A stretch of 64,000 nt of DNA from Agrobacterium vaccinii (GTDB taxonomy: Bacteria > Pseudomonadota > Alphaproteobacteria > Rhizobiales > Rhizobiaceae): positions 1,178,001 to 1,242,000 of the forward strand of contig NZ_CP054150.1 in NCBI RefSeq assembly GCF_021310995.1, written 5' to 3'. Shown here one piece after another: positions 38,579-48,928 of the stretch. Numbering within the stretch: position 1 is the first letter of the stretch; each line of letters opens with the position of its first letter. The translations under genes were made by a program, and so were the position numbers. The notes below the pieces were generated by a model, which saw only the letters and a list, made by a program, of their open reading frames with translations, was not told the origin of the DNA and searched no databases.

Positions 38579-39946
38579 ATGACTGCGAGAATTCTGGTTG
38601 TCGATGATATCCCGACAAATGTGAAGCTGCTTGAGGCACGCTTGTCGGCAGAATATTTCGACGTCCTGTGTGCAGATAACGGCGCCAGAGCCCTCGATAT
38701 CTGCAACACGGAGCAGGTCGATATCATTCTTCTGGATATCATGATGCCAGACATGGATGGCTTCGAGGTGTGTGAACGCCTCAAGGCCAATCCCGCAACC
38801 GCTCATATTCCCGTCGTCATGGTCACGGCGCTGGATCAGCCTGCAGACCGCGTGCGCGGCCTCAAGGCCGGTGCCGACGATTTTCTGACCAAGCCAGTCA
38901 ACGATCTTCAATTGATCTCGCGCGTAAAAAGCCTGGTGCGCCTCAAATCCATGAGCGACGAGCTTCGCGCCCGCGCTCACACCGCCCAGACGATCGGTAT
39001 CGGCGATCCGATTTCCGAGAATGTGCATATTGAACAGCCGGGCCGCGTCCTGCTGATCGACGGTCGCGCCAGTTCGCAGGAGCGCATCATCAAGGCGCTG
39101 AAGCCAGTTGCCGAAGTCTTTGCCCTGACCGAACCGGCAACGGCTTTGTTCGAGGCGGCGGAAAATGATTATGAGATGGCCATCGTCAACTCCAATTTCG
39201 ATAATTTCGATCCACTGCGGCTTTGCTCGCAGCTTCGCTCGCTCGAGCGCACCCGCTTTTTGCCGCTGCTGCTGATCACCGAACAGGGCGATGAGACGAT
39301 GATCGTCCGTGCGCTGGAACTCGGCGTCAACGACTACATCGTGCGACCGCTTGATCCCAACGAACTCGTGGCGCGCACGCTGACGCAGATCAAGCGCAAG
39401 CGCTTCAACAACAGGCTGCGCGAGAACCTCGACCAGACCATAGAAATGGCCGTCATCGACGCGCTGACCGGCCTCAACAATCGTCGTTATCTCGATAACC
39501 ACCTGAAAATTCTATTCAACCGGGCTGCTGCGCGCGAACGCCCGCTGTCGGTCTGCATCACCGATATCGACCGCTTCAAGCATGTGAACGACACCTACGG
39601 CCACGATGCGGGCGACGAGGTTCTGCGCGAGTTTGCCGCCAGGCTGCGCTCTACCGTGCGCGGCGCGGATCTGGCATGCCGCTACGGCGGCGAGGAATTC
39701 GTGGTCGTCATGCCGGATACGTCAGTGGACATGGCAGCCTCCGTCGCCGAGCGGCTGCGCTCGATCATCGAAGACACGCCATTCACGCTGCGCTCTGGCC
39801 GGGAACTGCATATCACCGCATCGCTGGGCATCGCCACCAACGCACTTTCGGTGGAAACCCCTGAGCAATTGATGCGACAGGCAGACCGGGCTTTGTATGA
39901 GGCCAAAAGCGCTGGCCGCAACCGCGTGGTCGCCGCTGCTGCCTGA
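38579..39946 (+). CDS. pleD: Diguanylate cyclase response regulator PleD
   Basis: A 455-residue protein with two receiver domains (about 1-120 with LLDIMMPDMDGFE, and 150-270, degenerate) and a GGDEF domain (about 290-455). The active-site motif is GGEEF (CRYGGEEFVVV), and an RGAD five residues upstream is an inhibitory I-site. It makes c-di-GMP at the pole for the sessile transition. The start at 38579 lies 17 nt after divK; an upstream in-frame extension overlaps divK and is rejected. Confidence 0.95.
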   Translation: MTARILVVDDIPTNVKLLEARLSAEYFDVLCADNGARALDICNTEQVDIILLDIMMPDMDGFEVCERLKANPATAHIPVVMVTALDQPADRVRGLKAGADDFLTKPVNDLQLISRVKSLVRLKSMSDELRARAHTAQTIGIGDPISENVHIEQPGRVLLIDGRASSQERIIKALKPVAEVFALTEPATALFEAAENDYEMAIVNSNFDNFDPLRLCSQLRSLERTRFLPLLLITEQGDETMIVRALELGVNDYIVRPLDPNELVARTLTQIKRKRFNNRLRENLDQTIEMAVIDALTGLNNRRYLDNHLKILFNRAAARERPLSVCITDIDRFKHVNDTYGHDAGDEVLREFAARLRSTVRGADLACRYGGEEFVVVMPDTSVDMAASVAERLRSIIEDTPFTLRSGRELHITASLGIATNALSVETPEQLMRQADRALYEAKSAGRNRVVAAAA

Positions 39947-40010
39947 ATGCCATTTCACCATTCTTCGCTCTGCTGACTGTTATCCACAATAACAATGACG
40001 GCGCGTCACA

Positions 40011-40139
40011 TCAGTGACGTCCCAGTGTTCGCGCCTGATCGCAAAGACCAAACGCCGTCTGTGCCATCCAGACTCGCAAAGCCTCTACGTTGTCTTCCAG
40101 ATAAGAAATATGTTGCCGGATGTCGAACGGCAGTTTCAT
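40011..40139 (-). CDS. Possible small helical protein downstream of pleD
   Basis: A 42-codon ORF beginning MKLPFDIRQHISYLED, predicted soluble and helical. Another in-frame ATG lies at 40148. No strong ribosome binding site is seen, so it is uncertain. It is the most protein-like reading of the 300-base gap between pleD and the next ORF. Confidence 0.35.
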   Translation of the reverse strand: MKLPFDIRQHISYLEDNVEALRVWMAQTAFGLCDQARTLGRH

Positions 40140-40247
40140 CTTGCACATTGTTGATGTTTTCGAGAGAACGACCAGCCCCGTTATTGAAGAGGGCGCACAT
40201 ATACCCATAATAACGATTGGGTTTATTATGTATCTATCCGGTCCGCG

Positions 40248-40571
40248 TCAGTAATTCCCCTGTATCATCGCGGGATATTTAACCATATCGATGGATGGAA
40301 CGTCGTTTGGATTAATAATTTGTTGATATTCTTCAGGCGTTACGCGATACTTCATCAAGACGAAAATTTCCGCACTTGCAGCGTGCTCTCGCCGCTGTGA
40401 TGAAGCAGAAAATATTGGTTCTGAATAGCTACTTTTCTTTGCGGGAAAGCAGGTATCTCTCAGATACCCCATGGTGCTCAGGTCCGCCGCATTCCTGGGT
40501 CTTGGGGCTGGTCGACCGGCGACGCTTTTGAACGGTTCCTCGTACTGTCTTTGCTGTCCCGGTCGACCCAT
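40248..40571 (-). CDS. Hypothetical protein in AT-richer island
   Basis: A 107-residue ORF with CAGGGAAA just before ATG. The N-terminal half is Pro/Arg-rich and unconvincing; the C-terminal half (FVLMKYRVTPEEYQQI) looks more protein-like. No family recognised. It lies in a patch of small orphan ORFs between pleD and rpmG. Could be spurious. Confidence 0.35.
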   Translation of the reverse strand: MGRPGQQRQYEEPFKSVAGRPAPRPRNAADLSTMGYLRDTCFPAKKSSYSEPIFSASSQRREHAASAEIFVLMKYRVTPEEYQQIINPNDVPSIDMVKYPAMIQGNY

Positions 40572-40715
40572 TTTCCCTGTAAGCGGCTTTTCCTCACGCG
40601 GTTTTATTAGGTGCTAGTCTCCCTACGATTCGTAGTCGCATGCATATTTTTGCGCGTACAACGAAGAGGGTGTGTGTCTTAATGTTGGATCTCTCCGACG
40701 TGTCAGGAGGAACGA

Positions 40716-40937
40716 ATGACAAAAGATGAAAGCGTAAATATTCTGAAATATCTGGCCGCAAAATACATTGATGATGGATCAGATGTCTTGTCACTTTACG
40801 GACGCATAGACGCGGCTGCGAAGAATGGAGGCAGTCCAGTCAAGGGTGTAATGTATGAGATACTGGAGAAGAAAAATAGAAAATTTTCTGAATTCGATGG
40901 AAACTTAGTATCTGACCTAGAATATTATTTTGGGTGA
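40716..40937 (+). CDS. Small acidic orphan protein
   Basis: A 73-residue ORF with a strong AGGAGGAA site seven bases before ATG. It reads MTKDESVNILKYLAAKYIDD, continues with YGRIDAAAKNGGSPVKGVM and ends SDLEYYFG. Helical and soluble; Lys/Asp-rich, with lower GC than its neighbours. No family recognised; low GC and isolation suggest acquired DNA. Confidence 0.65.
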   Translation: MTKDESVNILKYLAAKYIDDGSDVLSLYGRIDAAAKNGGSPVKGVMYEILEKKNRKFSEFDGNLVSDLEYYFG

Positions 40938-40999
40938 ACAGATTAAGGTTGGCTGCGGCAATCGCGACTTCAGGCATTGAGCGTTGTTATCCGCAAAAC

Positions 41000-41029
41000 A
41001 AAAAACGCGCCTCGAAGGGCGCGTTTTTG
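41000..41029 (-). terminator. Intrinsic terminator of rpmG
   Basis: An 11-bp stem AAAAACGCGCC (41001-41011) with GGCGCGTTTTT (41018-41028) and 6-nt loop. On the minus strand it is followed by T-rich DNA, directly after rpmG. Confidence 0.9.
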
Positions 41030-41048
41030 GCAGTGCATGCGAAGGAAA

Positions 41049-41216
41049 TTACTTGATCTTCGTTTCCTTGAATTCAACGTGCTTGCGTACGACTGGGTCG
41101 TACTTCGTCTTTGTCATCTTGTCCGTGAAGGTACGGCTGTTCTTCGTCGTGACATAGAAAGTACCGGTGTCGGCTGTCGACAGCAGCTTGATCTTGATTG
41201 TTGTAGCTTTCGCCAT
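41049..41216 (-). CDS. rpmG: 50S ribosomal protein L33
   Basis: A 55-residue basic ribosomal protein. It starts [20 protein letters not shown] and ends [13 protein letters not shown], typical of the form without Cys zinc ligands. Start ATG is 41216-41214, inside a longer spurious ORF. Its terminator follows directly. Confidence 0.96.
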   Translation of the reverse strand: MAKATTIKIKLLSTADTGTFYVTTKNSRTFTDKMTKTKYDPVVRKHVEFKETKIK

Positions 41217-41304
41217 GGTCGTCCTGCCTTTAACAATAGTGAGTCCGCGGACCTGTTGGACCCCGGCTAAATCTGGCGCGAAACTACGGATCGCGCCCGA
41301 AAAG

Positions 41305-42477
41305 TCAAGTCCGATTTGATCCGAAAACCGAACGGCCAATGGAAAGAACCACGTAGAGCCCGAAAAACATCGCCAGCGCCCAAGCAAAACCATCGGTTCC
41401 GGCCACATCCATGGAAATTCCCACGGTTTGCGGCCCGGCAATGGTGCCGATGGCGTAACAGAAGATGAAGGCGGCGTTGGCGGCCACCAGATCGGAGCCG
41501 GTGAGGCGGGACCCCAGATGGGTGAGGCCAACGGTATACATGCCGGAGACGCAGCCACCCCACAGCAACAGCAGCGATGACAGCAGCATCCAGTTGTCCA
41601 CCAGCAACGGCAGCGCAAGCGTACCTATGACGCCCGTCAGCGCCATCAGGCCCAACAGAATGCGCCGATCCTTCATGCGGTCGGACAGCATGCCGATGGG
41701 AATTTGAAACGCCATGTTGCCGATGGCCATGACGGTCAGCAGCAACGCGGCCTGCGATTCGCTAAAACCTTCGCGAGTCGCGTAGACCGGGAAGAGCGAT
41801 AGCCCGCCCGCCTGCACCGACCCATAGACGAAGGCCGCAGCAGAGGCCATCGGCACCAGCCAGATGTAGCGCACGAAGTGGTGGTTGGGCTTTTCATCCA
41901 GATCCGGGCTTTCGTGCCGCGCCAGGAAGATAGGGATCGCCGCCAGAAGGATAATAGCCGAGCCGAGCAAAAAGGGTGTGATTCCCTCGCTGCCGATGGC
42001 GGAAAACAGCAGCGGCCCCCCGGCAAAGCCCACGGCCATGCCGGTCGCATACATGCCCAGCACCATGCCGCGCCGTCTGGGCGGCGCTGCGGCGTTGATC
42101 CAGAACTCGGAGAGAATGAACAGCATGGTAGTGGCACCATGGAAAACAATTCGCAGCGGAAACCACATCCAGAAGGCATCGGCGAAATAAAAGCCAAGCG
42201 CGCTGATGGCCGAGACGACCACCGCCGTCATCATGGTGCGCGCCACACCGAACTCATGCGCCAGCCTGCTGGTCACCGGCGCTGCCATCATGGCGGCGAC
42301 ACCCGCCATGGCCGTGTTGAGGCCGATCATGCTGGAGGAGATACCGCGCTTTTCAAGAATGATGCTCAAAAGCGGCAAGCCGAGGCCGATGGCGATGCCA
42401 ACGGCGCTGATGGCGGATATGGCGGCGATGAGCGAGGGCCAGTGAATATCGTCGGCGTCGCAAGTCGGATGGGACAT
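41305..42477 (-). CDS. MFS transporter
   Basis: A 390-residue major facilitator with about 12 hydrophobic segments. Cues are [20 protein letters not shown] near the N terminus, [13 protein letters not shown] after TM2, [20 protein letters not shown] mid-protein and [19 protein letters not shown] after TM8. It resembles YcaD-like transporters, substrate unknown. It lies between rpmG and the NUDIX gene and ends 88 nt from rpmG's start. Confidence 0.88.
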   Translation of the reverse strand: MSHPTCDADDIHWPSLIAAISAISAVGIAIGLGLPLLSIILEKRGISSSMIGLNTAMAGVAAMMAAPVTSRLAHEFGVARTMMTAVVVSAISALGFYFADAFWMWFPLRIVFHGATTMLFILSEFWINAAAPPRRRGMVLGMYATGMAVGFAGGPLLFSAIGSEGITPFLLGSAIILLAAIPIFLARHESPDLDEKPNHHFVRYIWLVPMASAAAFVYGSVQAGGLSLFPVYATREGFSESQAALLLTVMAIGNMAFQIPIGMLSDRMKDRRILLGLMALTGVIGTLALPLLVDNWMLLSSLLLLWGGCVSGMYTVGLTHLGSRLTGSDLVAANAAFIFCYAIGTIAGPQTVGISMDVAGTDGFAWALAMFFGLYVVLSIGRSVFGSNRT

Positions 42478-42485
42478 GAGGACCT

Positions 42486-43157
42486 TTATAGAAAGCCACG
42501 AATGAAATTGCCGCGACGCTCGAAATATTGTCGCACCGGGCTTTCGAATTGTAACGAAGGATCACCTATCATGAACTTTGTGACATCTTCGAGAACCAAC
42601 CGTGTAATGGGTGCCATGTTCACACCTGAATTGTCCTCGATGTCAAGCCATTCAAGGTTTTGCAGCTCGTCGGAATCCTGGATATCGTCAGGATTTATGC
42701 CTGCCTCATCGGTAAAACAGCAAAAGAACCGCGTATCGAAGCGCCTCACCCTGCCGGGCGGCGTGATGGCGCGGGCGACAAAACGCAGCGATGAGAGATC
42801 AGGTCGATCACGCCTTTCCGTCTCCATGTGAAAACGCAATCCCGTTTCCTCATGCAACTCGCGAAGGGCCGCAAGCGCCAGAGCGCGTGCGCCACCTTCC
42901 GTCATTGCCCGGGAAGTGGCACGCATCAGATTTTGCAAAACAACGGGATGCAGATCCGCGCCAAAGGGCAGGGCGCGGTCGGAGGGATCACGCCTGCCAC
43001 CGGGAAACACATAGACGTCAGGCATGAACACATGGGCGCTGGAGCGTTTGCCCATCAACACACGGGGTCTGTCGCCGGACCGGTCCAGAAGAAGGATTGA
43101 TGCGGCGTCTTTCGGGCGCAGGTACGGGGCTTTTTCAGCCGGAACAGCGGTGGCCAA
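42486..43157 (-). CDS. NUDIX hydrolase
   Basis: About 223 residues. The N terminus has ASILLLDRSGDRPRVLMGKR and PDVYVFPGGRRD. The Nudix box is recognisable but spread: GGxxD, then ALALAALRELHEETGL with REL-HEETG. It probably hydrolyses CoA or another nucleoside diphosphate derivative; the long insertion between GG and the REL box is typical of a NUDT7/19-like group. TTG at 43157 with ACGGAG upstream is my start; earlier codons overlap the DUF983 gene. Confidence 0.85.
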   Translation of the reverse strand: MATAVPAEKAPYLRPKDAASILLLDRSGDRPRVLMGKRSSAHVFMPDVYVFPGGRRDPSDRALPFGADLHPVVLQNLMRATSRAMTEGGARALALAALRELHEETGLRFHMETERRDRPDLSSLRFVARAITPPGRVRRFDTRFFCCFTDEAGINPDDIQDSDELQNLEWLDIEDNSGVNMAPITRLVLEDVTKFMIGDPSLQFESPVRQYFERRGNFIRGFL

Positions 43158-43171
43158 GGTTCTGGGCTCCG

Positions 43172-43636
43172 TCAGTGCGACGAGCCGTCGATTTGTTCTT
43201 TTTCGGGCTCGTTGCTGAAGCCGTGCATCTTCAAGGCCCATTGCAGACCAATGACGCCACCCTTGATCGGCTGGATCGTCAGCAGCGCAACCAGAATGGT
43301 AATGGGCACCCAGATGGCGAAGTGAACCCACATCGGCACCAGAAACACTGTGTCCGTCATCATGAAGCCGCCGACGGCAACGTGGCCGAGAATCATGATC
43401 GAGATATAGGGCGGCAGGTCGTCGGAGCGCTGGTGGTGCATGTCTTCACCACAGGATGCGCATTCATCGACCGGCTTCAGCCAGGCGCGGAACAGGTGTC
43501 CATTGCCGCAGGCGGGACAGCGGCTCAGAATGCCGCGCATGATCGAGCGACCAAGCGGACGGTCTTCCGGTTTGCCACCATACTGCACTGTCTGCGTCTC
43601 GGTCGTCGTCATGCGCGTGTCCTCTAGACTTGTCAT
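43172..43636 (-). CDS. DUF983 family membrane protein
   Basis: A 154-residue protein with a zinc-ribbon-like N-terminal segment (ILSRCPACGNGHLFRAWL and CASCGEDM, CxxC pairs) followed by two transmembrane helices. This matches the DUF983 family, of unknown function. The start overlaps rnr's stop by ATGA (43633-43636), so it is co-translated with rnr. Confidence 0.9.
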   Translation of the reverse strand: MTSLEDTRMTTTETQTVQYGGKPEDRPLGRSIMRGILSRCPACGNGHLFRAWLKPVDECASCGEDMHHQRSDDLPPYISIMILGHVAVGGFMMTDTVFLVPMWVHFAIWVPITILVALLTIQPIKGGVIGLQWALKMHGFSNEPEKEQIDGSSH

Positions 43637-45984
43637 CTGCGTCTGCGTGGCGGTCTCGTGCCAGGTGTCGGGCCACTCGTGCGGCGCGTGGTCTTGTGGA
43701 AGGAGCGTGTCGCCGCAGGCATCTTCTTGCCTTCGTTCAACACCTCAAACCGCAAGGCACCCGCAAGCGGCACGGCCTCAGCCAGACGAACCTGAACAGC
43801 ATCGCCCAGCTGATAGCCAAGTCCGGTCTTTTCACCTGTCAGAGCCTGATGCGCCTCGTCATAGATGTAATAGTCCGTACCCAGCGTAGATATAGGAACA
43901 AATCCGTCAGCGCCAAACTGCGGCAGCGCGACAAATAGTCCCGCCTTGGTGACACCGCCGACCCGGCCCTCGAATTCTTCGCCAACACGCTGCGACAGGT
44001 GATGCGCAATCAGCCGGTTGACCGTATCGCGTTCCGCAGCCATGGCGCGCCGCTCGAAGGTCGAGATTTCAGCCGCCACATCGGCCAGCGTCGCTTCTTC
44101 CTGCGGGGTGATGCCACCTTCGCCGAGGCCCAGCGAACCTACCAGTGCCCGATGCACGATAAGGTCGGCATAGCGACGAATCGGCGAGGTGAAATGCGCG
44201 TATTTCATCAGGTTCAGGCCGAAATGGCCGATATTGTCGGGGCTGTAGATCGCCTGGCTCTGCGAGCGCAATACCATCTCGTTGACGATGATCTGGTGCG
44301 GCGTATCCAGCGCGCGCGCCAGAATGCCGTTGAAGGAATTGGCGCGAACCTGCCCACCCTTGACCAGAGAATAGCCGATGGTGTTGAGGAACTCGCGCAG
44401 CACTTCCTGCTTGGCAATCGTCGGCGCATCGTGCACGCGGTAGACCAGACGCTGCTTTTTTACTTCCAGCGTTTCGGCGGCGCAGACATTGGCCTGGATC
44501 ATCATCTCTTCGATCAGCTTGTGCGCGTCGAGACGCTCAGGAACATGCACCCGATCAACCGTGCCATCCGCTTTCAGAATGATCTTGCGCTCCGGCATGT
44601 CCAGCTCAAGCGGCTGGCGACGGTCGCGCCCGATCTTCATCACCTCATAGGCATGCCATAGGGGACGCAGGATCGGGTCCAGCATCGGGCCGGTCTTGTC
44701 ATCAGGGTTGCCGTCGATGGCGGCCTGAGCCTGTTGATAGGAAAGCTTCGCCGCACTCTTCATCATGATGCGGTGGAAGGTGTGGCTGGCCTTGCGGCCT
44801 TCCTTGGAAAACACCATCCGCACGGCAAGCGCCGGACGATCCACGCCTTCCTTCAGCGAGCAGAGATCGTTCGAAATACGCTCCGGCAGCATAGGCACGA
44901 CGCGGTCGGGGAAGTAGACCGAATTGCCGCGCTTCAACGCCTCCCGGTCCAGCGGTGAGCCGGAACGGATATAGTAAGACACGTCCGCAATCGCCACGGT
45001 GACGATCACGCCATCTGGGTTGTCGGGCGAGGGGTCCAACTCGGCATAAACGGCGTCGTCGTGGTCCTTGGCGTCCGCTGGGTCGATGGTGATGAGCGAC
45101 AGTTTGCGCCAGTCTTCACGATGCGCCATCGTCGCGGGCTTGGCCGCATCCGCTGCCGCCAGCACGTCCGATGGGAAGATATGCGGAATGCCATGGGCAT
45201 GAATAGCGATCATCGAGATCGCCTTTTCAGACGCGACAGAGCCGACGACGGAAAGAACCTTGGCACGCGGCAGGCCATAACGACCGCTGTTGCGCGAGGT
45301 TTCCACCTCCACCAGATCGCCGTCCTTGGCATCGCCGACGCCATCGGGATCGATGACCATTTCGTCGCCACGACGCTCGATCGGCATCAGACGACCGCCG
45401 CCACCCGGCGTTTCCTTGAATACGCCCAGCGATCCGCCCTGACGTCTGTCGATCAGCTTGATGATGCGCGCCGTATAGGCCGGGCCGCCAACTTCCTTGG
45501 ATGGAAAAATCTTGGCCAGCACCCGGTCGCCAATGCCGCCAACAAGGGCTTTGCCCTTTTGCCGGTCGGCAGAGGATTGGCGGATGATAACGGCAGGGGC
45601 CGCCCCGTTCTCGTCCGGCCATTCGGCAGGACGACCGATCAGGCCGCCATCCTTGTCGCGGGTGGTGATGTCGAGAACGGTCACAGGCGGCAGACCGCCC
45701 GGGCGCATCAGCGACTTGCGGCTCTTGTGGACCATGCCATCGGTTTCAAGCTCTTTCAAAAGAGCTTTCAGCACGATGCGCGTTTCGCCTTTCAGCCCGA
45801 AGGCTTTGGCGATTTCACGCTTGGAGGCCTGGTCGGGATGCTCGGCAATGAATTTCAGCAGCACATCACGCGGCGGAACCTCGCCGTGGATGATACCGGC
45901 AGATTCGAGAACTTTTTTCCCGCGACCGGTGCGGCCGAAGCCATCGCCCGCCGAGCCGGATGTCTTACGCGGTGCTTTGCTCAA
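43633..45984 (-). CDS. rnr: Ribonuclease R
   Basis: A 783-residue RNB-family 3'-5' exoribonuclease that degrades structured RNA. Winged-helix-like N terminus, cold-shock domains, RNB catalytic site TIDPADAKDHDDAVYAE near 303 with Asp cluster, NIGHFGLNLMKYAHFTSPIR near 595, and a C-terminal S1 domain (EGRVGGVTKAGLFVALPQFG). A basic Arg/Pro tail ends it. It overlaps topA by ATGA at 45981-45984. Confidence 0.95.
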   Translation of the reverse strand: MSKAPRKTSGSAGDGFGRTGRGKKVLESAGIIHGEVPPRDVLLKFIAEHPDQASKREIAKAFGLKGETRIVLKALLKELETDGMVHKSRKSLMRPGGLPPVTVLDITTRDKDGGLIGRPAEWPDENGAAPAVIIRQSSADRQKGKALVGGIGDRVLAKIFPSKEVGGPAYTARIIKLIDRRQGGSLGVFKETPGGGGRLMPIERRGDEMVIDPDGVGDAKDGDLVEVETSRNSGRYGLPRAKVLSVVGSVASEKAISMIAIHAHGIPHIFPSDVLAAADAAKPATMAHREDWRKLSLITIDPADAKDHDDAVYAELDPSPDNPDGVIVTVAIADVSYYIRSGSPLDREALKRGNSVYFPDRVVPMLPERISNDLCSLKEGVDRPALAVRMVFSKEGRKASHTFHRIMMKSAAKLSYQQAQAAIDGNPDDKTGPMLDPILRPLWHAYEVMKIGRDRRQPLELDMPERKIILKADGTVDRVHVPERLDAHKLIEEMMIQANVCAAETLEVKKQRLVYRVHDAPTIAKQEVLREFLNTIGYSLVKGGQVRANSFNGILARALDTPHQIIVNEMVLRSQSQAIYSPDNIGHFGLNLMKYAHFTSPIRRYADLIVHRALVGSLGLGEGGITPQEEATLADVAAEISTFERRAMAAERDTVNRLIAHHLSQRVGEEFEGRVGGVTKAGLFVALPQFGADGFVPISTLGTDYYIYDEAHQALTGEKTGLGYQLGDAVQVRLAEAVPLAGALRFEVLNEGKKMPAATRSFHKTTRRTSGPTPGTRPPRRRR

Positions 45985-48671
45985 GATTCTGCCTTCTTCG
46001 CTTTGGGTGCTGCCTTTGGTTTGGCCGCCGCTTTTGGCTTTGCAGCCGTTTTACTTTTGGCCGCAGCCTTCGGCTTCGCCTTGGCTTTGGTCTCGCCATC
46101 GGCACTCGCAGCCTTGGTGGCCTTCACGGGCTTGCCGTTGCTGCCGGTGCCGGTCTTGGCAATGCGCTCGGCAATCAGCACCAGCGCCTCGTCCAGCGTC
46201 ACCGTGTCAGGTGCCTGCGCCTTGGGAATGGTCGCGTTGACCTTACCCCAGTTGACGTAAGGCCCATACTTGCCATCACGAACGGTAATCGCGCCGCCAT
46301 CGGGGTGGTCGCCCAGTTCCTTCAGCGCGGCAGGTGTGGCAGAACGTCCACGGCCTGGCGACGCCTTCTTCTCGGCAATCACGGTCACTGCGCGGTTCAG
46401 ACCAATCGAGAACACATCCTCGATGCTTTCGAGATTGGCATAACCACCATCATGCAGCAGGAACGGTCCGTAGCGACCGAGACCCGCCGAAATCATCTTG
46501 CCTGATTCCGGGTGCTTGCCGATATCGCGTGGCAGATTGATAAGCGCCAGCGCCTTTTCGTGGTCGATATCCTCGGGCTTCCAGCCCTTAGGCAGCGAGG
46601 AACGCTTGGCTTCCTTGCCATCGCCACGCTGAATGTAAGGTCCGAAACGGCCCGACCGCAGCGTCAGCTCTTCGCCCGTATGCGGGTCCGCACCCAGCGC
46701 CTTTGGCTCGTTCAAGGCCGCAGCTTCTGCCTCGGCACCATCAGAGTTCAGCTGACGGGTGAAATTGCATTCCGGGTAGTTGGAGCAACCAACGAAAGCG
46801 CCGTATTTGCCAAGCTTGAGCGACAGGTTACCCGTGCCGCACACCTGGCAGATACGTGGGTCTGAGCCGTCTTCGCGGGTCGGGAACACCAGCGGCGCCA
46901 GAACCTCGTTCAACGCATCCAGAACGTTGGTAACGCGCAGTTCCTTGGTGTCTTCGATCTGTGCGAAGAAGTCCTTCCAGAAATCGCGAAGAACCTGCTT
47001 CCAGTCCAGTTCACCCGCAGAGATCCGGTCTAGCTTTTCTTCCAGATCGGCGGTGAAGTCGTATTCCACGTATTTCGTGAAAAAGCTTTCGAGGAAAGCC
47101 GTTACCAGCCGTCCACGCGAATGCGGCACCAGCTTGCGCTTGTCGACAATGATATACTCGCGGTCGCTTAGCGTCTTCAGCGTTGCCGCATAGGTGGACG
47201 GACGACCGATGCCGAGCTCTTCCATCTTCTTGATCAGCGAGGCTTCCGAATAACGCGGTGGCGGTTCGGTGAAGTGCTGGCTGGCGTTGATCTTCTGTTT
47301 GGCGAGGCTTTCGCGAGCATTGATCTGCGGCAGACGGCCATCTTCGTCACCGTCGTCGCTCTGCTCGCCATCTTCCTTCTGGTCGGTATAGGCGGCAATG
47401 AAGCCATCGAAGCGAATGACCGAACCGACAGCACGCAGGCCAGCCTTCTCGCCCTTGTTGTCAGCGAGAATCTCGACCGTCGTCCGCTCTATTTCAGCAG
47501 ACGCCATCTGGCTGGCAATACCGCGCTTCCAGACCAGTTCGTAGAGACGCAACTGGTCAGCATCGAGGTATTTTTTGACCTGATCGGGCGTGCGGCTGAA
47601 ATCCGTTGGGCGAATGGCTTCGTGCGCTTCCTGCGCGTTCTTGGCCTTGGTGGAATAGATGCGTGCCTTTTCCGGTACGTAGCGAGCGCCGAACTGTTCG
47701 CCGATTGCGCTGCGGGCAGCATCGATGGCCTCAGGCGCCATCTGCACACCGTCGGTACGCATATAGGTAATGAGACCGACGGTCTCGCCGCCGATGTCGA
47801 TACCTTCATAAAGCCGCTGCGCGACCTGCATGGTGCGCGAGGCGGAAAAGCCCATGCGCGACGATGCGGCCTGCTGGAGCGTCGATGTGGTGAAAGGAGG
47901 GCCGGGATTGCGCTTGACAGGTTTGGCCTCAACCGTATCCACGGTATAGGTCGCACCCTCCAGCAATGCCTTCAAGCGGTTGGCATCATCGCCTGTCTTG
48001 ACCGACCGACCCTGCAAACGCTTGCCATCGGCAGAGACCAGCTTGGCCTCGAAGTCATCGCCACGCGGTGTCTTCAACAGCGCCGAAATATTCCAGTATT
48101 CCTCAGAAACGAACCGCTCGATTTCCGATTCCCGGTCGCAGACCAGACGCAGCGACACGGACTGAACACGGCCAGCCGAACGCGCACCCGGCAGCTTGCG
48201 CCACAAAACGGGGGAGAGATTGAAGCCAACGAGATAGTCCAGCGCACGGCGGGCGAGATACGCATCCACCAGCGGGATATCGATATCGCGCGGATCGGCC
48301 ATCGCGTCGAGCACGGCCTTCTTGGTGATAGCGTTGAACACAACGCGCTTCACCGGCTTGTCGCCGATCACCTTCTTCTTTCGCAGCAAATCGAGAACGT
48401 GCCAGGAAATGGCTTCACCTTCGCGATCCGGGTCGGTCGCGAGAAACAATCCGTCGGATGCCTTCACGGCATCGGCGATTTCCTTCATGCGCTTTTGCGA
48501 GGCCGGATCGACCTCCCACGTCATTTCGAAATCCTGATCGGGAAGCACGGAGCCATCTTTTGCGGGAAGATCCCGAACGTGACCGAACGATGCAAGCACC
48601 TTATAGCCGGGGCCAAGATACTTGTTGATCGTCTTGGCTTTTGCCGGTGATTCTACGACGACGACATTCAT
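45981..48671 (-). CDS. topA: DNA topoisomerase I
   Basis: An 896-residue type IA topoisomerase that relaxes negative supercoils. TOPRIM metal residues D80, D82 and E84 lie in ATDPDREGEA, and catalytic Tyr303 lies in LITYMRTDG. One C-terminal zinc finger (CQVCG and GCSNYPEC, near 626-655) precedes several topo-I repeats. The tail (about 860-896) is a Lys/Ala-rich repeat that likely binds DNA. topA, rnr, the DUF983 gene and the NUDIX gene form one tightly packed run. Confidence 0.96.
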   Translation of the reverse strand: MNVVVVESPAKAKTINKYLGPGYKVLASFGHVRDLPAKDGSVLPDQDFEMTWEVDPASQKRMKEIADAVKASDGLFLATDPDREGEAISWHVLDLLRKKKVIGDKPVKRVVFNAITKKAVLDAMADPRDIDIPLVDAYLARRALDYLVGFNLSPVLWRKLPGARSAGRVQSVSLRLVCDRESEIERFVSEEYWNISALLKTPRGDDFEAKLVSADGKRLQGRSVKTGDDANRLKALLEGATYTVDTVEAKPVKRNPGPPFTTSTLQQAASSRMGFSASRTMQVAQRLYEGIDIGGETVGLITYMRTDGVQMAPEAIDAARSAIGEQFGARYVPEKARIYSTKAKNAQEAHEAIRPTDFSRTPDQVKKYLDADQLRLYELVWKRGIASQMASAEIERTTVEILADNKGEKAGLRAVGSVIRFDGFIAAYTDQKEDGEQSDDGDEDGRLPQINARESLAKQKINASQHFTEPPPRYSEASLIKKMEELGIGRPSTYAATLKTLSDREYIIVDKRKLVPHSRGRLVTAFLESFFTKYVEYDFTADLEEKLDRISAGELDWKQVLRDFWKDFFAQIEDTKELRVTNVLDALNEVLAPLVFPTREDGSDPRICQVCGTGNLSLKLGKYGAFVGCSNYPECNFTRQLNSDGAEAEAAALNEPKALGADPHTGEELTLRSGRFGPYIQRGDGKEAKRSSLPKGWKPEDIDHEKALALINLPRDIGKHPESGKMISAGLGRYGPFLLHDGGYANLESIEDVFSIGLNRAVTVIAEKKASPGRGRSATPAALKELGDHPDGGAITVRDGKYGPYVNWGKVNATIPKAQAPDTVTLDEALVLIAERIAKTGTGSNGKPVKATKAASADGETKAKAKPKAAAKSKTAAKPKAAAKPKAAPKAKKAES

Positions 48672-48928
48672 ATTGTTTTCTCTCGGAACTTGCCCGTTAA
48701 CATGCAGTGCCGCTTTTTACAGCCGCAACAACGCTACCTTTATTTCGACATGGACAGGTAATGCGCTTGGGTCAAGAGGCAAGGGCCGTTTTTCTGCCAT
48801 TACACCAAGATGCAACCTTTTGGGGATTTATAATAAGTTTGCAATTATAGATAAACAAGTTATGGTTGCTCATGTCGGGTGGTGCTCTTTTTATGACGCT
48901 GCTCTGCAGGAGTTCAATTGAGGTAGAC

